Notes: generated from the sequence alone by a model not told the origin. DNA of 34,538 nt from Deltaproteobacteria bacterium (GCA_016935075.1 JAFGRP010000186.1:1-34538), one strand, 5' to 3'. Counted from the first letter of the stretch, positions 7,369-15,499 are shown. Made by a program: numbers and translations.

Positions 7369-8385
7369 ATGAAAAAATTATTGTTCCTGACGTTGTTTAT
7401 TCTGACAATTATGGTCACCATGGTAACCATTCATGGTGAGAGCTCTGCTAAAGAGGTGATTACGTTAAAAGTGACCCATCAGTGGCCGCAGAATCCGGAG
7501 GATCCCCTGATAGCTACTGCGCTGAAGTTTACAGATGCGATAACAAAAAGGACAAATGGAGAAGTGCAGTTTCAATTTTATCCTGCACAGTCACTCGTGA
7601 AGGCCGGGTCGGCATTTCAGTCCATGCAAAAAGGCGTTGTCGATATGAGCATCTTGCCTTACATTTATGCATCCGGGGTCGTCCCGCAGCTCAACTTTTC
7701 TCAATTTGTCTGCGGCTTCGATAGCCACGATTCATATTTTGCATGGAGAAAGACCAAAGGGTACGATTTCCTGGAAAAAAAGGTGAATGAAGCGGGGGTG
7801 AAATCCTTGGTTTGGTTGCACTATTCGGTAGGATTGGCCAGCAAGGGGAAATATATTGCAACCCCGGCCGACGCCAAGGGCATTCTTGGCAGAGCGAACG
7901 GCGTATATCCGGAACTCCTCTTTACCAATGCCGGGGCAGGAATAACTCCCATGGTATCGTCGGAGATATATACGGCTGCCCAAAGAGGGATGATTCAAGC
8001 GATGGTAACGTCTTCTTCGTCGATGGCGGGGTACAAGCTATTCGAAGTGTTTGATCATTACCTATCACCCCTGGGACCTTGTATAGACTACGGAATGGAG
8101 CCAATATGCATCAGTATGAAGACATGGAACAACAAGTTAAATGATGCACAAAGAAAGGCATTTATCGATGAGATCAACGAAGCGGAAGAATTTGGACTGG
8201 CAAGACTCAAAGAATACGATAAAAAGGTAACAAAAATGTTCCGGGATGCAGGGTGTAAGGTACGGGAAATGACAAAAGAGGAATTTGCACAATGGAAAAA
8301 ACTGGCGAAAGACAAGGTGTGGCCGGAAATGATTAAAAAAGTCCCCGATGCGGAATTCTTCTTTAAAACACTTCCCCAAGATTAG
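7369..8385 (+). CDS. TRAP transporter substrate-binding protein (DctP family)
   Basis: Extracytoplasmic receptor of a tripartite ATP-independent periplasmic transporter, 338 residues. An N-terminal Lys-Lys and hydrophobic stretch (LLFLTLFILTIMVTMV) form a signal peptide ending around residues 25-28. The mature part starts with the usual strand ITLKVTHQWP and shows SAFQSMQKGVVDMSILP, a GRANG motif with Arg175 at the position that normally holds the ligand carboxylate, and EIYTAAQRGMIQA. Ribosome-binding site gaaaggagaga precedes the ATG. The two permease genes follow in order, so this is a complete DctP-Q-M system. The carboxylate-binding arginine fits an organic acid, consistent with a cluster that makes CoA esters from an imported acid. 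Confidence 0.93.
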   Translation: MKKLLFLTLFILTIMVTMVTIHGESSAKEVITLKVTHQWPQNPEDPLIATALKFTDAITKRTNGEVQFQFYPAQSLVKAGSAFQSMQKGVVDMSILPYIYASGVVPQLNFSQFVCGFDSHDSYFAWRKTKGYDFLEKKVNEAGVKSLVWLHYSVGLASKGKYIATPADAKGILGRANGVYPELLFTNAGAGITPMVSSEIYTAAQRGMIQAMVTSSSSMAGYKLFEVFDHYLSPLGPCIDYGMEPICISMKTWNNKLNDAQRKAFIDEINEAEEFGLARLKEYDKKVTKMFRDAGCKVREMTKEEFAQWKKLAKDKVWPEMIKKVPDAEFFFKTLPQD

Positions 8386-8608
8386 ACAGAGGAACCCGTT
8401 AAGCAATTCCCCGGCCAGTCCCCGGGGAATTGCTTACAAAGCCAGACGTCTCCAGAAGGTAAGATTGATTTCAGTTACGGAATACAACCACTCGACATTT
8501 ATGAAAAAGAACGAGTATACTGTTGTGCAACTCCTGAAATAGTTTGAAGAAACCGTTGACGGAGGGAGATTGAAAGTTCAACTGAGATGGGATGAAAAGG
8601 AGAGCGGT

Positions 8609-9139
8609 ATGTCGACGCATAGTCCATTCATAAAAGCATGCACAATCGTTGGATCCATCAGTGTCAGGTTGGGGGATGTCAGCGGGATTCTTTTGATGTT
8701 CATTGCTCTGAGCACGAGCTGGGATGTATTCATGAGATATGTGTTTAATAAACCGTCTATCTGGGTGGTTGAGTCTTCTCAATACATGCTGGCCGCTATC
8801 GCTTTTTTAGGCGCCTGTTACACGCTTAAGCTAAGAAGACACCTCTCTGTTGATATACTCGTCGTACGTATCCCTCGTATTATGAGGGGGTATTTAGAGC
8901 TCGCAACGGGAGCCCTTTCCTTTTTGTGCTATGTGATACTGGCTATTCTCTCGTTCGAGATATGGTACGAGGCTATTCTATCCGGAGAGATAACCTGGAC
9001 AACTTTGAGATTACCCTTCGGATTTCTTTATTCTTACTTTTTTGTAGGTATGTTGATCCTTGCTTTACAGTCTCTGTGCAACATTATTGAGGATATTACT
9101 CAAACGACCAGGAAAGCCGAGAACTTGATACAAAGATAA
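8609..9139 (+). CDS. TRAP transporter small permease (DctQ family)
   Basis: Four-helix small membrane subunit of the TRAP transporter. The track begins at a TTG at 8570, but the ATG at 8609 has a well-placed aaaaggag and gives a normal 176-residue DctQ. Hydrophobic segments lie around LGDVSGILLMFIALS, SSQYMLAAIAFLGACYTL, ELATGALSFLCYVILAIL and FLYSYFFVGMLILAL. The motif FMRYVFNKPSIWVVE after helix 1 is characteristic (family RYvf..p..W.eE). The 220 bp gap to the receptor gene is unusually long for a TRAP operon but shows no promoter or terminator I can support. The small permease pairs with the DctM subunit 31 bp downstream. Confidence 0.92.
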   Translation: MSTHSPFIKACTIVGSISVRLGDVSGILLMFIALSTSWDVFMRYVFNKPSIWVVESSQYMLAAIAFLGACYTLKLRRHLSVDILVVRIPRIMRGYLELATGALSFLCYVILAILSFEIWYEAILSGEITWTTLRLPFGFLYSYFFVGMLILALQSLCNIIEDITQTTRKAENLIQR

Positions 9140-9170
9140 ACATCCTGACGTCGTTGAAAGAGGTGCTTGT

Positions 9171-10469
9171 ATGGATCCGATGGTGTTTGGTGCAATATTA
9201 TTATTCCTCATGCTTTTCCTGCTGTTGCTGGGAGTGCCCATCGCCGTTTCGATGATAGCAGTAGCGCTTGGGGGAATCTACTTTTTGCAGGGATCTGATG
9301 GGCTGAATGCGGTGTCTTTACAAATATGGGAAGCGATAACGCCCTTTATATTAACGTGCGTGCCTCTGTACCTGCTCCTCGGTACTATTTTCACAAATAG
9401 CGGTCTTGCAGAAACTTTGTATGATGGGATTTACAAATGGAGTTCCCGGCTGCCCGGAAGTTTGGCTATCGCAACAACTCTATCTTGTGGAATATTTGCG
9501 GCTATCTCAGGTTCCAGCGTAGCTACAGCTGCTATTTTTTCAAAAGTCTCCGTACCGTCGATGCTCAAAAAAGGATATCCGACCGATATTACATCGGCAA
9601 CCGTTGCAGCCGGAGGCACTTTAGGCATTCTGATACCTCCAAGCATTCCGTTCATTTTGTATGGTGTCATCGCGGAAGAGTCCGTCGGAAAATTATTCAT
9701 TGCAGGTGTTATTCCCGGAATGATGGTGATGATTATATTTATACTTTACCAGGTTTGGACGTTTCATAGAAACATGGAACGTGAAGAATCAGAAAGATTT
9801 TCTTTTACCGATAAACTAAAATCAATTAAGGGGATCATCCCCTTCGCCTCGATTATGTTAATTATCATTGGTACTATTTATGGAGGCGTCGCAACCCCAA
9901 CGGAAGCGGCGGCGGTCAGTGTCGTGGCTAGTTTAATCATGGCAATGTTAATATACCGTACCCTTAATCTTAAGGGTATGTGGGTGTCAGTGAAAGAAGC
10001 AGTTGCATCCAGCGCGATGATCTTGATGATCATTATTGGTGCGATGCTCTTTGGCTATCTTTTAACGTTGGCGAATATACCACAAACGATCACTGAAAAT
10101 GTCATGAAACTGAATATGTCAAAATGGTTAATACTCATCGCCATTAATATTCTTCTTGTTTTCTTGGGAATGTTCCTTGAAGTAGTGTCCATTATCGTAA
10201 TCACTGTTCCGATAATTGCCCCTATTATAAAATCGTTAGGATGGGATCTTATTTGGTTCGGTGTAATCCTCGTAATTAATATGGAGATGGCGCTGATCAC
10301 CCCTCCCGTTGGTCTCAACCTCTATGTACTCAAGGATGCTTTTCCAGATCTTCCATTTGAGACCATCGTCAAGGGTGTTTACCCATATATCATCTTTCTT
10401 GCCGCATCACTTGCCATTCTTGCAATTTATCCGCAGATGGCTTTATGGTTACCATCAAGAATGATGTAG
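9171..10469 (+). CDS. TRAP transporter large permease (DctM family)
   Basis: Large 432-residue transporter subunit that couples substrate uptake to a cation gradient. About twelve hydrophobic segments are visible. The family hallmarks GVPIAVSMIAVALGG near residue 21, FILTCVPLYLLLGTIF near 62, the re-entrant ISGSSVATAAIFSKVSVPSM near 115, GGTLGILIPPSIPFILYG near 150, and TPTEAAAVSVVASL near 247 are all present. A segment near VINMEMALITPPVGLNLYVLK close to the C-terminus is also standard. Ribosome-binding site gaaagaggtg. It is the last gene of the plus-strand run; the PrpR-like activator gene converges on it, with 134 bp between the two stop codons and no convincing terminator hairpin there. 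Confidence 0.95.
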   Translation: MDPMVFGAILLFLMLFLLLLGVPIAVSMIAVALGGIYFLQGSDGLNAVSLQIWEAITPFILTCVPLYLLLGTIFTNSGLAETLYDGIYKWSSRLPGSLAIATTLSCGIFAAISGSSVATAAIFSKVSVPSMLKKGYPTDITSATVAAGGTLGILIPPSIPFILYGVIAEESVGKLFIAGVIPGMMVMIIFILYQVWTFHRNMEREESERFSFTDKLKSIKGIIPFASIMLIIIGTIYGGVATPTEAAAVSVVASLIMAMLIYRTLNLKGMWVSVKEAVASSAMILMIIIGAMLFGYLLTLANIPQTITENVMKLNMSKWLILIAINILLVFLGMFLEVVSIIVITVPIIAPIIKSLGWDLIWFGVILVINMEMALITPPVGLNLYVLKDAFPDLPFETIVKGVYPYIIFLAASLAILAIYPQMALWLPSRMM

Positions 10470-10603
10470 CAACTCCGGCAATGGCCACGATACGGATTTC
10501 GTGCGGGAATCCGGGACAGTGCTCGCTCCGGACGTAAGTATTCCTTGGCTGCGTCATGTTTGATCGATATTCGCAAGTCTAAAAGACAATGCAAAAAGGG
10601 TCA

Positions 10604-12535
10604 TCACCTGGATAGATCATACTTCCTTAATTTCCTCCATAATGTCGCACGACTGACACCCATTGTTTGAGCTATTTGTCCGATCTTCATATCCTTTTTC
10701 GCCAATAATTCTCTTAAGGTACTGGCCTCAGTTTCATCAGTTTCCCTTGAAGCTTTCGTTTTTATCTTGACCGAGTTTTTTCTTTCCGACATTTTGTGCC
10801 AGGACTTGTTTTGCATATCGCCGGCTATGATTTGATTTAATGTAGCCTTTACGGAATCATGTGACAGCGAAATATCCCCTGATGTCAAAACAACCAACTG
10901 GGTCAGGAGGTTCGATAATTCTCGTATATTTCCCTTCCAAGGATATTCTTTCAAATTGCGAATGGCACGTAGATATTTTTCTTTGTCGGAACGCTTCACA
11001 CGCAAGGTATTGAGCATATGTGAGGCTATAGGCAATACGTCTCCTATTCTGTCGCGTAAAGGAGGGATGGAGAGATGGAGCACACTCAAACGATAATATA
11101 AATCTTCGCGAAATCTACCATCGGAAACAATTGCAGATAAGTTCCTGTTGGTCGCTGAAATAATTCTTACATTAACCGGAATGACGCGAGTTCCGCCAAC
11201 CTTAATGATCTCTTTTTGTTCTGTAACCCGTAACAGACGCCCCTGTAAATCGAAAGAAAGTTCTCCGATCTCATCCAGAAATATGGTGCCGTTGTGTACA
11301 ATTTCGAAGTAACCCGGCTTCCCCCCCTTTTTTGCACCCGTAAAAGATCCCTCTTCATAGCCGAACAGCTCGGCCTCCAAAAGATTGGAAGGAATAGCGG
11401 CGCAATTTATAGCTATAAAAGGGTGTGTCCTTCGAGAGCTTTCATTAACGATACTATGCGCAAAAAGTTCTTTGCCCGTGCCGCTCTCACCGGTTATTAA
11501 AATGGTGAAATCCGTTTTTGCATATTTCCGGGCTTTCGTAATGGTTTCCGTAAGTGAGTCGCTCTTGCCGACGATATCACCGAATGTATAGTTTTTGGGA
11601 GTCAATCCTCTCGAGTGAATGGAAAGCCTTATATTCTCCTCCATCTTTTGAACTTTGCAGGCTTCATGTATTGAAGATACTCCTCCTAAATTTCTTTTAT
11701 CAGATATAATGGGAACCGATCGAACAATCACATCCGTACCGTTGATATTCTCTATGAGTTGATGTTTTTTATTGTCAATCATTACTTGAGTAAGATTCGT
11801 TTTATCCAGGATAAAATCACGATGGGTGTCAGCGACATCGGTTCCGGCAAGATGGAATAAACGCTCGGCAGTTGAATTAAAAACGGTTATTTTTTTTCCA
11901 CTATCAACTGCAACAATTCCATGCTCGATTTGATTGACGATTGTCAGTAACTCCATCCTTTTCTGTTTTTCATCAAACTTCGACCGGGCTACCTTATGAG
12001 CATTATCCAACGCATACTCAATCGATTCATCTGCCGACTCAAGCAGTACGGTTTTAAAGCCGAGTTCTTCGGCAACAGAGCATGATAATCCCCCGCCGAC
12101 AACGATCCATTTATCTTTATCAAAATTTTTCAAGATCGCATGATATGCATCCTTTGTTGCAAAACGGATGTCCTGAATAGAAATACCCAGTGCCTTTCCT
12201 ACCTTTGCGACGTTATGATGTCGACCCATGAAATTAGCCAATATGATATTCTTTTGTTGGGTCCCTGATTTCATTATGGCCGCGATAATGTCGAAGTTGC
12301 ATACTTTAATGGGTATTGTGGGAATGTTCAGATGTTCCTTGATGAGAAATTCGGTACCTTCTCGTGCGACAATGACATCCACACCGTCACGTTCCATTGC
12401 CTTAGCTACTGCGATGGCTTGCTCGACAGCGGCATATTGTGCCTTTAAGCACATGCCCTTCTTTTTTGCTATCTTTAGGGCTTTTTCAGCGAGATTGGGA
12501 TATGGTGCCACCAGTCCTATCTTTACATCGATCAT
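10604..12535 (-). CDS. Sigma-54-dependent activator with PrpR-type sensor domain
   Basis: The track extends to a TTG at 12568, but the ATG at 12535 has a proper ribosome-binding site (aaaagga) and starts the domain cleanly, giving 643 residues. Order of domains: PrpR_N sensor (1-190; VKIGLVAPYPNLAEKA, then GVDVIVAREGTE), PAS (about 195-300; IEHGIVAVDSGKKITVFN), AAA+ sigma-54 interaction domain (about 315-550), and a Fis-type helix-turn-helix at the end (IGQIAQTMGVSRATLWRKLR). The AAA+ core has Walker A GESGTGKE, the sigma-54 loop as GSFTGA instead of the common GAFTGA, Walker B GTIFLDEIG and the arginine-finger stretch RFREDLYYRL. PrpR-type sensors bind small organic acids such as 2-methylcitrate. 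Here the target is most likely the two sigma-54 promoters flanking the cluster, with a pathway intermediate as inducer (inference). Confidence 0.93.
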   Translation of the reverse strand: MIDVKIGLVAPYPNLAEKALKIAKKKGMCLKAQYAAVEQAIAVAKAMERDGVDVIVAREGTEFLIKEHLNIPTIPIKVCNFDIIAAIMKSGTQQKNIILANFMGRHHNVAKVGKALGISIQDIRFATKDAYHAILKNFDKDKWIVVGGGLSCSVAEELGFKTVLLESADESIEYALDNAHKVARSKFDEKQKRMELLTIVNQIEHGIVAVDSGKKITVFNSTAERLFHLAGTDVADTHRDFILDKTNLTQVMIDNKKHQLIENINGTDVIVRSVPIISDKRNLGGVSSIHEACKVQKMEENIRLSIHSRGLTPKNYTFGDIVGKSDSLTETITKARKYAKTDFTILITGESGTGKELFAHSIVNESSRRTHPFIAINCAAIPSNLLEAELFGYEEGSFTGAKKGGKPGYFEIVHNGTIFLDEIGELSFDLQGRLLRVTEQKEIIKVGGTRVIPVNVRIISATNRNLSAIVSDGRFREDLYYRLSVLHLSIPPLRDRIGDVLPIASHMLNTLRVKRSDKEKYLRAIRNLKEYPWKGNIRELSNLLTQLVVLTSGDISLSHDSVKATLNQIIAGDMQNKSWHKMSERKNSVKIKTKASRETDETEASTLRELLAKKDMKIGQIAQTMGVSRATLWRKLRKYDLSR

Positions 12536-12620
12536 AAAAAATCCTTTTACTGATTTTTCTTTCTTCAACCAAGCGCTATCCTCAGGATCACCATCTTCTT
12601 ATCAAAAAAAGAGTTAATTG

Positions 12621-12649
12621 AAAGTACGGAACGGAATCTTAGGTGTCAA
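12621..12649 (-). promoter_or_regulatory. Candidate sigma-70 promoter of the regulator gene
   Basis: On the minus strand a perfect TTGACA (12649-12644) is followed after 17 bases by TACTTT (12626-12621), a weak -10 box. It lies ~85 bp upstream of the activator ATG. The tandem repeats at 12653-12704 begin right next to the -35 box, as an operator array might. Confidence 0.5.
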
Positions 12650-12652
12650 GGG

Positions 12653-12704
12653 GAATTTATAACCAGAATTTATCACGTGGAATTTATCACGTGGAATTTA
12701 TCAC
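12653..12704. repeat. 14-bp tandem repeats next to the regulator promoter
   Basis: Units of GAATTTATCACGTG at 12666-12679 and 12680-12693, a truncated copy GAATTTATCAC at 12694-12704, and a degenerate one (gaatttataacca) at 12653-12665. The period of 13-14 bp and the GTG...CAC ends look like protein-binding half-sites; an operator role is inferred. Confidence 0.75.
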
Positions 12705-12757
12705 AGATTTTTTCACGGAATACGTTCGCGAAAGCGCAGAGCGCCCTGTGGAAATCA

Positions 12758-12770
12758 GGGGGGGGGGGGG
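12758..12770. repeat. Homopolymer tract of 13 guanines
   Basis: An uninterrupted run of 13 G lies between the regulator promoter and copy 2 of the cassette. It falls in no recognisable gene. It may be a slippage-prone site or a sequencing/assembly length error. Confidence 0.8.
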
Positions 12771-12796
12771 ACACGTTACATCGGAAAGCATCTTCT

Positions 12797-12979
12797 TCAA
12801 CCCGTTGTGATCTCCCGGATTTCCATCATCTCCGTTTTTTTCGCCAATGCTATGACCGCGGCATATTTCTCCAAAAGTATGGTGTCATCGGCAGAGCTGA
12901 TAAGAATATACCCCGAATACATCGGTAATTTGGGCAAGGAGGATTGTCGGCATGAAGGGGGAGGGTAAAAATTTTGCAC
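12797..12979 (-). other. Possible small ORF or gene remnant (60 aa)
   Basis: A 60-residue minus-strand frame whose second half has protein-like composition (ISSADDTILLEKYAAVIALA, then KKTEMMEIREITTG). Its first half is encoded within the duplicated cassette, and copy 1 keeps the part up to ISSAD (with substitutions such as MHSKHIF for MYSGYIL) and then diverges. No ribosome-binding site that I trust and no family recognised. It may be the relic of a gene from which copy 1 was duplicated, or chance. Confidence 0.25.
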
Positions 12980-12991
12980 TGGCAGAAAAAT

Positions 12992-13034
12992 GTTTCAAGA
13001 TGAGGAATATGAAACAAAATTTATTTCATGAAAT
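12992..13034. promoter_or_regulatory. Probable upstream activator sites for the PrpR-like regulator (copy 2)
   Basis: GTTTCA-N12-TGAAAC (12992-13015) and the palindrome ATTTCATGAAAT (13023-13034) are kept exactly as in copy 1, while bases inside the N12 spacer have changed (gatgagaaa to gatgaggaa). They precede the sigma-54 box by the same distance. Confidence 0.6.
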
Positions 13035-13112
13035 ATATCGTGAAATATTTTCTGTCAGCCTCCTGTAAACAATACTCCGGGTTATCCAAGAGATAGCTTA
13101 ATTTGAAATCAT

Positions 13113-13128
13113 TGGCACGCTGATTGCC
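13113..13128 (+). promoter_or_regulatory. Sigma-54 (-24/-12) promoter P2
   Basis: TTGGCACGCTGATTGCC has GG at 13114-13115 and GC at 13126-13127 with the required 10-base spacing. It is identical to P1 except after the GC. It lies ~340 bp before the flavoprotein start; the leader between them contains the hairpins at 13173-13323. Confidence 0.82.
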
Positions 13129-13172
13129 TATAATAGAGCGTGGGTAAGGTTTCGACAGTCATAGATGAAACT

Positions 13173-13323
13173 CCCCGTAGCAAGATGCGGGGCATCTTTA
13201 GCGTAGCTTGTGCCTGCACAGGCCCATGCGAAAATCCGCCAGCACCTATGCTGATAATAGGGGATACTCCGCGCCTCCTTAAACCACCTCGCTAAATAAG
13301 GTTCCCCGCGGCAAGCCGCGGGG
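13173..13323. repeat. Paired GC-rich hairpins in the P2 leader
   Basis: A perfect hairpin ccccgcggc-aa-gccgcgggg (13304-13323) and a degenerate relative ccccgtagcaagatgcgggg (13173-13192) bracket ~110 bp without an ORF. The form resembles dispersed intergenic palindromic elements. Within the flavoprotein mRNA leader they would fold and could affect read-through from P2. Confidence 0.65.
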
Positions 13324-13464
13324 TATTCTGCAAAGTATTTTGATAAAGAAATGCATGACATCAGCATACAGCGTGATTCATTCCATGGATAATGGAATTA
13401 CACTATTTCTTCAAAACATATTTTGCAATTGTTAATTTTGACGATGCCTTAGGATTTAAATCAA

Positions 13465-15105
13465 ATGAACCCGAAAATTACCGATACCCCCGTTACAGAC
13501 GTGCTCATCATTGGGGGAGGGATTGCGGGGCTGAAAGCCGCCATCGAAGCGCGGAAACAGGGTGCGGATGTCACCGTAGTTTCCGAGACTCCTCCCGGTT
13601 TCGGCAATAACAGTGCTGTATCACGCGCAGCTTTTGCAGCGGTGGGAATCTCGGAAAAGCCAGATGACTCAGTAGAGGCACACGTGAAGGACACCCTGGA
13701 GTCAGGACGCTTTCTGAATGATGTTAAGCTTGTCCGTACGTTGGTTGAGAACGCTGCCCGGCAGGTACACGACCTGGTGGGCTACGGAGTACCTTTCAAG
13801 CGGCGTAGCGACGGAAGCCTGTTGGTGGGGCTGGCGGCAGGACACTCTTATTACAGGCACGTCTTCAGCAAGGACTTCAAAGGCATAAATATCACCCGCC
13901 CACTGCGGAAGTACGCAGAGAAGAGCGGGGTCAGGTTCGCCGAGGGGATGCTGGTTACAAAGCTGCTTACTGCCGATAAAACGGCCGCAGGAGCACTGGC
14001 GATAGATAAAGACGGGAATATTATCCAGTTCAGCGCGCGGTCGGTTGTCCTTGCCGCGGGAGGCGCCGGAGACATTTACCTGATGACTTCAAACGCGATA
14101 GGATGTACCGGAGATGGTTATGCGCTGGCATACGAGGCGGGACTAACGCTGCGGGACATGGAGTTCGTGCAGTTTCACCCGACGACTACTGGGCGGGGCG
14201 GTCAAGGACTGATTATGTACGAGAGATACCTTCCGAAAGGCGCCACCCTGCGGAACGCCTTAGGGGAGGATATACTGAAACGGCACGGAATGCTCGAAGT
14301 AAACAAGGTAACTCGCGATGTGCTATCCAAGACACTGGCAATTGAAGTGATGGAGGGACGGGGAATAGATGGGAATGTCATTCTAGATTTTACAACGATT
14401 CCCGAAAATGAAGCCAGCCGCATGGTGCAGAGGGGACTGATGGACGGAAAACATTACCACAGCAGCATCAGTGTCAGCCCGACGGCGCACTATTTCATGG
14501 GCGGGGTGAAAATAGACACGGAGGCGGCGACCGAAATAAGGGGATTATTCGCTGCCGGTGAGGTATGTGGCGGGATACATGCCGCGAACCGGCTGGGAGG
14601 AAACGCGATAACCGAAACTCTCGTTTTCGGCACGATTGCGGGAGAGCAGGCAGCAATTAATGCTTTAAAACAACCGCAGAAACTGGCACCAAAGGCACAT
14701 ATTAGCAGTGAAGTCGAAAGGTTGAGCAGAATTGCATCTGGCAGCCAAGCAGCCACGTGGGAAATTTACCGCGCGGTGCAGAATCTGATGTGGGATAAGG
14801 CGGGTATTGTCAGGAAAGGGAAGAGGCTTAACGAAGCCCTGGCGGAAATTCTCAGCCTGCGCAAGGAATCAGAAACACTGACAGGCAGTGCCGAGCAGTT
14901 GATTGATATAATTAAGGTCAATAACATGCTAACGGTGGCGGAGACGGTCTGCCGGGCGGCGCTGACACGGACGGAGAGCAGGGGGTCGCACTACCGAACG
15001 GACTACCCGGAGGAAAACGACAAGAAGTGGATGAAGGTTGTAGAGGTTTGGAGGAGGGGGGAGGTGATGGAACTGAGGAGGGTACCGGTAAAGATTCCCC
15101 TGTAA
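13465..15105 (+). CDS. FAD-dependent fumarate reductase/succinate dehydrogenase-type flavoprotein
   Basis: A 546-residue flavoprotein of the SdhA/FrdA/NadB superfamily. The N-terminal dinucleotide motif is VLIIGGGIAGLKAAIEA. All four dicarboxylate-site signatures are kept: FVQFHPTTTG, VTRDVLSKT, SPTAHYFMGGV and ANRLGGNA, so it should act on a fumarate/succinate-like diacid. The segment where FrdA/SdhA carry the FAD-linking His (SHT) reads NSAVSRAAF, so FAD is probably not covalently bound. No signal peptide or heme domain is visible, hence cytoplasmic. The start has only a weak ribosome-binding site. It is downstream of sigma-54 promoter P2 and followed by a remnant resembling an HdrB-type subunit, which suggests an ancestral thiol:fumarate-reductase-like pair. 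L-aspartate oxidase is a less likely alternative because no nad genes are near. Confidence 0.87.
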   Translation: MNPKITDTPVTDVLIIGGGIAGLKAAIEARKQGADVTVVSETPPGFGNNSAVSRAAFAAVGISEKPDDSVEAHVKDTLESGRFLNDVKLVRTLVENAARQVHDLVGYGVPFKRRSDGSLLVGLAAGHSYYRHVFSKDFKGINITRPLRKYAEKSGVRFAEGMLVTKLLTADKTAAGALAIDKDGNIIQFSARSVVLAAGGAGDIYLMTSNAIGCTGDGYALAYEAGLTLRDMEFVQFHPTTTGRGGQGLIMYERYLPKGATLRNALGEDILKRHGMLEVNKVTRDVLSKTLAIEVMEGRGIDGNVILDFTTIPENEASRMVQRGLMDGKHYHSSISVSPTAHYFMGGVKIDTEAATEIRGLFAAGEVCGGIHAANRLGGNAITETLVFGTIAGEQAAINALKQPQKLAPKAHISSEVERLSRIASGSQAATWEIYRAVQNLMWDKAGIVRKGKRLNEALAEILSLRKESETLTGSAEQLIDIIKVNNMLTVAETVCRAALTRTESRGSHYRTDYPEENDKKWMKVVEVWRRGEVMELRRVPVKIPL

Positions 15106-15121
15106 AACATCATCTCTGTAG

Positions 15122-15394
15122 ACAAGAGGTTATACACGGCATCTTGAGATATTGCGCATAGTCGGCACGAGATGTCGTTTGATCTCCACCCCTGACCTTG
15201 GACAAACTGTCTTATTTAATCTGCCGAAGGATAAAATCAGGGACATTATGGATTCAGAAGCCGACGTCATCATAAGCTGGCGCTTCGGCTTTCTGCTGCG
15301 GATGAGAGATGGTTTGAAAGCGTCGGAAAGAGGGATACCGATAAAGTATCAGCTACACATGTTGGAAGAAGCCTACAGGTTAGGGGACACATAG
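15122..15394 (+). pseudogene. Remnant of an HdrB-like (CCG-domain) iron-sulfur subunit
   Basis: The frame is open from just after a TAG at 15119 to 15394; the track shows it from a TTG at 15152. The last ~50 residues (IMDSEADVIISWRFGFLLRM, then GIPIKYQLHMLEEAYRLGD) follow the pattern of the end of a cysteine-rich CCG domain of heterodisulfide reductase subunit B or thiol:fumarate reductase subunit B. In intact proteins this part reads roughly GADVIVTSCPFC...GIPV.H..QLL..A.GL. Here the Cys-x-x-Cys position is SWRFG and the rest of the subunit is missing. It follows the flavoprotein stop by 16 bases, as a partner subunit would. I read it as a decayed 3' fragment; a functional 80-90 residue protein cannot be excluded. 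Confidence 0.45.
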
Positions 15395-15484
15395 ATAATA
15401 ACGAGCTCGGCCTGCCCTTCCCCCTCGCCGGCGTCTGCTTGAGGAACTGGTCGCCATGCTCACTATCCTATACCCTAAAGGGTG

Positions 15485-15499
15485 ACGGGCTCCGCCCGT
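15485..15499. other. Hairpin between the remnant and the CitE-like gene
   Basis: Perfect stem ACGGGC-TCC-GCCCGT, preceded by the palindrome ccctaaaggg. No U-tract follows, so it is only a possible terminator. The 185 bp gap otherwise shows an AT-rich stretch (ttgagattgtttaaaaattt) before the CitE-like gene that might serve as a promoter; no sigma-54 box was found here. Confidence 0.4.

Larger units (their letters stand above)
12885..13147 (+). repeat. Duplicated regulatory cassette, copy 2
   Basis: Direct-repeat partner of 2176-2443. The match runs from about atcggcagagctgat to agagcgtgggtaa. Differences are scattered substitutions plus loss of a short stretch (aatttct) just downstream of the -12 box, so the copies are not a recent identical duplication. 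It stands upstream of the flavoprotein gene. Confidence 0.88.

Noticed and set aside
10470-10603. Terminator between the converging DctM and activator genes
   Set aside because: I looked for a stem with a U-tract in this gap and found none that was convincing.
13148-13464. tRNA, tmRNA or riboswitch in the P2 leader
   Set aside because: The palindromes look structured, but no cloverleaf, tmRNA ends or known riboswitch core could be recognised.
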